Shown here in pieces: positions 43,465 to 48,595 of a stretch of 48,595 nucleotides of DNA. The notes beneath the pieces are model-generated. The model had not been told where the DNA came from. It was given only the letters and a program-made list of their open reading frames with translations, and did not search any database. Numbering within the stretch: position 1 is the first letter of the stretch; each line of letters starts with the position of its first letter. Source of the DNA: Bacillota bacterium. Its GTDB lineage: Bacteria > Bacillota > Syntrophomonadia > Syntrophomonadales > Syntrophomonadaceae. The position numbers were made by a program, and so were the translations under genes. The DNA lies in assembly GCA_029550685.1 (NCBI GenBank), contig JAKPGY010000094.1, positions 1-48,595 of the forward strand. Direction: 5' to 3'.

Positions 43465-44979
43465 TTAACGCATATTTAAACTACTGAGCAGCTTATTAAC
43501 CGCCTGGGTATGGTAGTTGACTCGAATCGATAGGGAGGGATTGTCACAGGTCTCAAAAATCATGGTATGTACTCCCAGATATTCACCCGCTGCTCGTGCT
43601 AAACTTCCCTTTACCGGATAGCGAAGCAGGCTAAATTTCTTAAGTGAACTGCTGATGCCTTTATTAAGATCATCAACTATAGCCTGAGCTGTAGTCTTGG
43701 TAGAATTAGCAGGATAGTAAATTAAGGTTTGTCCTACAGAATCTGTTGAAGAATTTTTATAGTAATCATATCCCTCATGAAGGTCTATCAGCCAGTCAAC
43801 TTTATAGTCCTTAATCGCACTGTAAATTGCACGTGATAAAACGTTTTTGGGGTTTTGGCTGGAAGATTGGGGAAAGGCGCGATTAAGATCACTTTCCCCA
43901 GGAGCGGCCCGGCGGTTAGCTTCTATAGCTAATTTATTTGCCTCTGGTATGACTATAAGAGTACCACGATTAATCTTGTATTCTGTTATTTTCCGAGCCG
44001 CAGAATATCCAGCTTCTTCATTGCCGTGCACCCCACCCACGACCATAACAACTGGTCCGGGCTGGCCACTGCTGATCACGTAAAGTGGTGTTGCGTATTT
44101 GGTCCCCGCGGCCAGCGTCTCTACTTTAACATTTGCCTTAGATGGTGCAGGGGAAGATCCAGTTGGAGTAGCATAAACAAAACTGCAGTAATTGGATTCT
44201 TCTCCTGCTTCATTAATAGCCTTAACCTTCAAGGTGTATTTTTTGCCATTAGTCAAACCAGTTAGTGAGTAGCTTGTACCACTGGTAAAAACAGATTTGT
44301 AGGATCCCCCCTCAGGTTTATAAGCCAGACGATACTGTTTCAAGTCGGACCCTTTATTCGGATTCCATGCTACATCGATTCGCCCATTACCAATAGATGT
44401 GACTTTTAAACCGCTAGGAGTTGAGGGTGGTGTTGACTTGGGAGTAGCATATACGTGACTGGAATACGAAGAATATTCATCGCTGGTATTTTGGGCTTTT
44501 ACTTTCAGAGTATACTTGATTCCGTTTTGCAGCCCGGTTATCGTACATTTAGTGGAAGTGGTAAAGAATGATTGATATGTACCCCCGGCAGGTTTGTAAG
44601 CCACCCGGTAACCTTTCAGGTCGGCCTCACTGTTCGCTTGCCAAGATAATTCGACCCGGTTGCTGCCTGTGGAAACCACTTTTAAACCGGTAGGTGCAGC
44701 CGGTTTGGTTGTTAAAGGTTTTAGGGCCGGCAGTGGAGTAGACTGAGATGCCGAGGTGTTATATGTATAGGGAACCCCCTGAACTCGAATGGTGACAGCA
44801 TCTGAAGGGTCGCTATAGAAGTTAGACAGTTGAGCCGATGAATCAAAGGCCATTGCCTGGAGGTAAGATGTTGACAACCCACCGGCATCCTGTGGCAGCA
44901 ACAAAACAGTACACCAGGTAAGAGCACCTATCATAATTGCTGCCCAATAACGTAAAAGGGTAGTTCTTACTTTCTGCAA
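43465..44979 (-). CDS. Secreted FN3-FN3-succinylglutamate desuccinylase/aspartoacylase-like zinc hydrolase
   Basis: 504 residues from TTG 44979 (GGAGTG upstream). An N-terminal hydrophobic segment (about 10-28) acts as a signal or anchor. Two fibronectin type III repeats (about 93-180 and 186-275) share SWQANSEADLKGYRVAYKP-like cores. The M14/AstE-type hydrolase domain (about 285-500) has GGVHGNEEAGY with the His and Glu zinc ligands, DLNRAFP and DLHEG with the second His. It probably cleaves an amide or peptide bond outside the cell, with the FN3 domains binding a polymer. The stop abuts the amidoligase stop on the other strand with no gap. Confidence 0.82.
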   Translation of the reverse strand: MQKVRTTLLRYWAAIMIGALTWCTVLLLPQDAGGLSTSYLQAMAFDSSAQLSNFYSDPSDAVTIRVQGVPYTYNTSASQSTPLPALKPLTTKPAAPTGLKVVSTGSNRVELSWQANSEADLKGYRVAYKPAGGTYQSFFTTSTKCTITGLQNGIKYTLKVKAQNTSDEYSSYSSHVYATPKSTPPSTPSGLKVTSIGNGRIDVAWNPNKGSDLKQYRLAYKPEGGSYKSVFTSGTSYSLTGLTNGKKYTLKVKAINEAGEESNYCSFVYATPTGSSPAPSKANVKVETLAAGTKYATPLYVISSGQPGPVVMVVGGVHGNEEAGYSAARKITEYKINRGTLIVIPEANKLAIEANRRAAPGESDLNRAFPQSSSQNPKNVLSRAIYSAIKDYKVDWLIDLHEGYDYYKNSSTDSVGQTLIYYPANSTKTTAQAIVDDLNKGISSSLKKFSLLRYPVKGSLARAAGEYLGVHTMIFETCDNPSLSIRVNYHTQAVNKLLSSLNMR

Positions 44980-45092
44980 AGTTTATCACTCCTTTCCATT
45001 GCAATATCATCTTTACAGAAAAGTAATTACTACCCAATATTCAACAAATAATGACAAAAACCTTCATATTAACCATGGTAAATAGTGGTAGG

Positions 45093-45383
45093 TTAATCCG
45101 AGATCTGGTTATAAAGGAAGTTAATTAATTCGGCTTGGTCACTATATTGGTATACTGTTTCTTTTAATGCAGACAAAATTAAATCAGATTCAGGAAAACT
45201 GGCACTAACTGCCGCAAAGCCGATAGTGGCACGCTGCCACAGTTCATGATGTTCCACCTCGCTAATTGATATATTAAAACGCTTACGGACCTTGGCTATA
45301 ATCGCCTGAACCGTTTTGCGTTTTTCTTTCAAGGAAGAGGCATAGGGTAAATGCAATTCAATTTTCCCATAAACAACAAACAT
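45093..45383 (-). CDS. DUF503 family protein (YlxP-like)
   Basis: 96 residues. The start is taken as ATG 45383, because AAGGTGG is 9-10 bp upstream of it but touches the TTG at 45392. LHLPYASSLKEKRKTVQAII near the N terminus and NISISEVEHHELWQRATIGFAAV are the family signatures. DUF503 is a small cytoplasmic alpha/beta protein; B. subtilis YlxP is usually encoded near ribosome-maturation genes, which is not the case here. The function is unknown. It is divergent from the LysR gene. Confidence 0.82.
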   Translation of the reverse strand: MFVVYGKIELHLPYASSLKEKRKTVQAIIAKVRKRFNISISEVEHHELWQRATIGFAAVSASFPESDLILSALKETVYQYSDQAELINFLYNQISD

Positions 45384-45520
45384 AGCTGACAACCACCTTT
45401 CAATAAGTTACTGTAATGAAATATCCAAGAACCAGTCGAAATCTATTGTATAATGTCTGAAGTTTGATATTATATAGATGTATAAAAAATTTTAATATGC
45501 AAGCGACCAGGGGGATTTGG

Positions 45521-46468
45521 ATGAATATCGAGCAATTTGAAATTTTTCGTACTATAGCCCAGGCTAAGAGTTTTACTAAAGCAGCTAAAATACTTAATTT
45601 CACCCAACCAGCCATCAGTTCCCAGGTCAAGATGTTGGAACAAAATTTTAATGTTGCACTGTTTGAACGTTGCAACACTGGGGTTAAACTTACCGAAGCA
45701 GGCCGCAAGTTTTACGAATACGGTGAGCGTATTCTAGCTATTTATGCGGAAATGGAACGGGAAATAGCCAATATTTCAGGAAATAATAGAGAATTTATAA
45801 ATGTAGGAGCTACCTTCACTGCTGGTAATTATTTTCTGCCTGCGTCTATAATAACTTTTAAAGAACTACATGATAATGTTCATATTCGCTTAGATATCGG
45901 TCATAGTATTGACATTATAAATGCTATCAAAGAACGTTCTCTTGATTTAGGGGTGGTTGAAGGAGATTATTATCTGGACAAGGATCTTGATGCCTACAAG
46001 GTCCAGAGTAATGAACTAGTAATAATATCATCACCTAACAATCGCTGGTTTGACCACCGGGTGATTACTTTGGAGGAACTGATGCAGATTCCTTTCATAG
46101 CTAGGGAAGAGGAATCAAGCATACGCCATTTCGTAGACTCATATCTAAAAACATTAGGAGTTTCTTTTGATGATTTTAACATTATCACCGAAATAAGCAA
46201 TTTTGAGGCTATCAAGGAAGCAGTGATGAGAAATAAGGGTATATCCCTGGTTCCGTTACCCGTAGTACAGAGAGAAATTCAAGAAGGACATCTTATCCGT
46301 CTGGAAGTAAAAGGAGTTAAATTAGCTTGGGATATGAGAGTGGTGGTCCGGGCTAATGAAACTTTAACCGGGATAAAAGAGGAATTTCTTCAGTTCCTGA
46401 CCGACCCCAATACTATGTGGAAAGCGGAGAGCGATTACAATCAGAATCAAAAAATGAGATTTATATAA
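45521..46468 (+). CDS. LysR-family transcriptional regulator
   Basis: 315 residues from ATG 45521 behind AGGGGGAT. The LysR winged-helix HTH is at about 1-60 (FRTIAQAKSFTKAAKILNFTQPAISSQVKMLE), followed by a dimer helix and a periplasmic-binding-type effector domain (about 90-290), GATFTAGNYFLPASI at its start. The effector is unknown. It may act on the divergent DUF503 gene or itself: TATAAT lies near 45452 in the shared 137-bp gap. A strong terminator follows. Confidence 0.93.
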   Translation: MNIEQFEIFRTIAQAKSFTKAAKILNFTQPAISSQVKMLEQNFNVALFERCNTGVKLTEAGRKFYEYGERILAIYAEMEREIANISGNNREFINVGATFTAGNYFLPASIITFKELHDNVHIRLDIGHSIDIINAIKERSLDLGVVEGDYYLDKDLDAYKVQSNELVIISSPNNRWFDHRVITLEELMQIPFIAREEESSIRHFVDSYLKTLGVSFDDFNIITEISNFEAIKEAVMRNKGISLVPLPVVQREIQEGHLIRLEVKGVKLAWDMRVVVRANETLTGIKEEFLQFLTDPNTMWKAESDYNQNQKMRFI

Positions 46469-46474
46469 TGACCA

Positions 46475-46499
46475 AAACCCGGCACGGCCGGGTTTTTTT
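46475..46499 (+). terminator. Terminator of the LysR gene
   Basis: AAACCCGGC-ACG-GCCGGGTTT followed by TTTTA (9-bp stem, 7 T residues counting the stem end). Confidence 0.92.
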
Positions 46500-46575
46500 A
46501 ACAGAGGTGTTAAAGAATCATCATAAACCCTGCTTATATCTGCAACAAAGATCAACAATTTTTAACTATTACGTT

Positions 46576-46647
46576 ATTGGGTTATATTAATATTAATAAT
46601 CCAATCTCATTCTTTTTCTGCCCGCTTGGCTAGGCGGGTATTTTTTT
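46576..46647 (+). ncRNA. Possible small RNA tail: hairpin followed by a strong terminator
   Basis: An AT-rich hairpin (46576-46605; ATTGG-G-TTAT with ATAA-T-CCAAT, one G-U pair) is followed by a terminator (GCCCGC...GCGGG, 46620-46638) and seven T residues at 46641-46647. No coding frame ends there, so the terminator has no gene unless a small RNA is made between the LysR terminator and this point. No good promoter was seen. Confidence 0.35.
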
Positions 46648-46810
46648 ACCTAAATAAGTGGTGCTAGAGACAACTGAAGGACATTTTAAATCCGAGAACA
46701 AATTTGGAATAATTATTTCATAAAAAGCCTGGAGAAAATGGTAAGCCATGACTAAACTTAGTTAGCCCTATCCAGGTCAATTTTTAATCTCTTCCACAAC
46801 TTCCGATAAT
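46648..46810. other. Gene-free spacer before the repeat array, with one hairpin
   Basis: About 160 bases without a coding frame. An outer stem CCTGG/CCAGG (about 46730-46787) encloses ACTAA/TTAGT, and T-rich tracts follow on both strands (AATTTTTAA on plus, CTTTTTATG on minus). It could end transcripts leaving the array on the minus strand or entering it on the plus. Confidence 0.35.
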
Positions 46811-47542
46811 GAACATTATGTAAACTAGCATGAAAACTTGGGTGATCTCCTGTTTAATGGGCGGGGCTAGTTTACATGAATGTTCATTTTCTGTTCTATA
46901 GATTCAATACGAACTATTATTCATGACAATTAATTCAACAATTAAATCAATCAATTAATTAATCACCGTGCCGCTACGGCCAGCGAGGCGTAATGCTATC
47001 ATGCTTGCCCCTAATGTAAAGGGTAAAGGCTAAGCCCGCTGATAGGGCTAATAATTTGCTATCTAAGACCCTTGAAATTCACTTGGTGGTGGGATAAGAC
47101 CTGGTGAACTAAAACGCGCCCTTTACATCAGGTTCCCGCGCGCATGATAATTCGCTGGAAGGCGGGCCAGGCGCGGCTTTTAATCAATAACTAACTAACT
47201 AATATTTGTTCTAATTTCTAACCACCACCTTTATAGAAATGTTAAGCTAGCTTTACAGAAACGGTTGAAAAATGATACTAAGTCAAGTATAAGCAAGAAC
47301 CATGCCAACTATTTCCTAGCAGGGTTTCCCTCCTAGGCGATGTATGAAATCGAGCCCAGTGACACCATAGGCCCCCCCCGATTACGGGCCCCCCCCATGG
47401 AATCACTAGGCCATGTTCCAGCATCGGCCAGCGAGCCACCGTTAGCTAGTCAACATAATAGGCTGTTATACGCTATAGCCCTCAGCTTAGTACCAATTAT
47501 GACAACCAGGTGATTCCCTGGCGGGCTACAGCCCATAACAGC
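46811..47542. repeat. Structured tandem repeat, unit 1 (732 bp)
   Basis: Begins with GAACATTATGTAAACTAGC, which pairs with 46866-46885. The central block (46976-47158) is nearly identical in all copies; the end closes with GCTGTTAT/ATAACAGC (47462-47469 with 47535-47542), directly before unit 2. AT-rich spacers of different sequence separate the structured parts. No frame of protein-coding length was found. Confidence 0.85.
46980..47158 (+). ncRNA. Conserved multibranch core of unit 1, candidate structured RNA
   Basis: Three helices nest inside one another: CCAGCGA (46980-46986) with TCGCTGG (47152-47158); TATCATGC (46997-47004) with GCATGATA (47142-47149); ATGTAAAGGG (47014-47023) with CCCTTTACAT (47119-47128). 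Within are GCCC...GGGC and TTCAC...GTGAA hairpins. A local GCCG-CTA-CGGC hairpin precedes the core. This order of nested perfect stems over 180 nt, almost unchanged in three copies, points to a folded RNA. Strand and expression are inferred. Confidence 0.6.
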
Positions 47543-48262
47543 GAATATTATGTAAACTAGCATGAAAGTCTGCTGGTTACCTGGTTTAATACGGTGCTAG
47601 TTTACATTAATATTCATTTCTAATTATGTGGATCATATATGCACTATTGTTCATGACAATGAATTCATGATCAAAACCAACAAACGAATCAATTAATCAC
47701 GGTGCCGCTGCGGCCAGCGAGGCGTAATGCTATCATGCTTGCCCCTAATGTAAAGGGTAAAGGCTAAGCCCGCTGATAGGGCTAATAATTTGCTATCTAA
47801 GACCCTTGAAATTCACTTGGTGGTGGGATAAGACCTTGGTGAACTAAAACGCGCCCTTTACATCAGGTTCCCGCGCGCATGATAATTCGCTGGAAGGCGG
47901 GCCGGGGCGGCTTTTAATCAATAACTAACTATCAACTAATTTATAGTACTTATCTACTAAATTGTTTAGGACTAATTACTCAAGGTATTAAGAAATGATA
48001 CTAAGTCAAGTATAAGCAAGAACCATGCCAACTATTTCCTAGCAGGGTTTCCCTCCTGGGCGATGTATGAAATCGAGCCTAGTGACACCATGGGACCCCC
48101 CGATAACGGGCCCCCCCATGGAATCACTAGGCCAGGTTCCAGCATCGGCCAGCGGGCCACCGTTAGCTAGTCTACATAACGGCTGTTCTACGCAATAGCC
48201 CTCAGCTTAGTACCAATTATGACAACCAGGTGATTCCCTGCCGGGCTATAGCCTAGAACAGT
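47543..48262. repeat. Structured tandem repeat, unit 2 (720 bp)
   Basis: Starts with GAATATTATGTAAACTAGC, pairing with 47596-47615. The central core is nearly identical to unit 1 in all nested helices. The final stem is GCTGTTCT (48182-48189) with AGAACAGT (48255-48262), changed together relative to unit 1. The hairpin CCTAG...CTGGG at 48038-48060 also differs by one G-U change. Confidence 0.85.
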
Positions 48263-48595
48263 GAACATTATGTAAACTAGCATGAAATCCTTTTAGTTAC
48301 CTGTTTTACAGTGAGGCTAGTTTACAGAATGTTCATTTTCTGTTGTGTAGATTCAATACGAACTATTATTCATGACAATTAATTCAATAATTAAATCAAT
48401 TAATTAATTAATCACCGTGCCGCTACGGCCAGCGAGGCGTAATGCTATCATGCGTGCCCCTAATGTAAAGGGTAAAGGCTGCGCCCGCTGATAGGGCTAA
48501 TAATTTGCTATCTAAGACCCTTGAAATTCACTTGGTGGTGGGATAAGACCTTGGTGAACTAAAACGCGCCCTTTACATCAGGTTCCCGCGCGCAT
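48263..48595. repeat. Structured tandem repeat, unit 3 (cut by the window end)
   Basis: GAACATTATGTAAACTAGC (48263-48281) pairs with 48316-48334. The conserved core follows and runs off the window near the second arm of the GCATGATA helix. The array therefore continues downstream; the number of copies is unknown. Confidence 0.85.

Noticed and set aside
45220-45245. TGGCAC motif in the DUF503 region as a sigma-54 promoter
   Set aside because: No TTGC at the proper distance and it lies inside coding sequence.
46811-48595. CRISPR array
   Set aside because: Units are over 700 bp, lack uniform short repeats and spacers, and no cas genes are present.
46811-48595. Group I/II intron or retron as explanation of the structured repeats
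   Set aside because: No reverse transcriptase or maturase frame, no recognisable domain V or P/Q/R/S core, and tandem head-to-tail copies are not expected.

Overview
This 48.6 kb window comes from a low-GC, anaerobic, spore-forming Firmicute. Three YheC/YheD-type spore-coat ATP-grasp proteins, gram-positive SOS boxes, CBS-PAS sigma-54 activators, a short-chain acyl CoA-transferase, 3-hydroxyacyl-CoA dehydrogenase and futalosine-type menaquinone genes together suggest a Syntrophomonas-like butyrate/fatty-acid oxidiser. That assignment is inferred from gene content; no 16S or other marker is present.

Layout. 1-135: right end of an IS21-like element (3' tip of istB), whose last bases form the -35 of a promoter for a CBS-PAS-PAS sigma-54 activator (229-2328). 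A convergent acyl CoA-transferase (2407-3771) has an excellent -24/-12 promoter with upstream inverted repeats, so the pair looks like an activator-target module. 4320-8918: DUF366, a DUF4264 protein, signal peptidase I, SurE, a small membrane protein and an EF-G paralogue. 8952-13400: membrane and lipoprotein genes, MscS, an HDAC-family protein and an unknown protein. 13423-16885: pstSCAB on the minus strand without phoU. 17162-17363: tRNA-Trp(CCA) with its own promoter and tandem terminators. 17441-17612: a 35-codon membrane peptide under two LexA boxes. 17776-19084: ddl and a small unknown gene. 19224-25850: mqnE-mqnA-mqnC, an MTAP/PNP-family gene and a UPF0182 membrane protein. 25886-28789: metallo-beta-lactamase-fold protein, SGNH hydrolase, PP-loop tRNA-thiolation-type ATPase and DUF523. 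28928-31635: two YheC/D genes. 31822-36300: pfkA, a second CBS-PAS sigma-54 activator, 3-hydroxybutyryl-CoA dehydrogenase and a membrane protein. 36479-40344: YchF-type ATPase and trkA-trkH. 40461-44979: a third YheC/D gene, an ATP-grasp-like/amidoligase fusion and a convergent secreted FN3-aspartoacylase-like protein. 45093-46468: DUF503 and a LysR regulator.

The last 1.8 kb (46811-48595 and beyond) is the most unusual part. It is a tandem array of about 720-732 bp units without long reading frames. Each unit has nested inverted repeats: a 19-bp hairpin, a nearly invariant multibranch block and two further nested helices. Several paired positions change in a compensatory way between copies. 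This looks like a large, ornate structured RNA (or DNA-structure element) in tandem. I do not recognise the family.

Starts were moved from the longest frame to the codon behind a Shine-Dalgarno sequence where the sequence supports it. Functions are assigned by reading motifs, without database searches.
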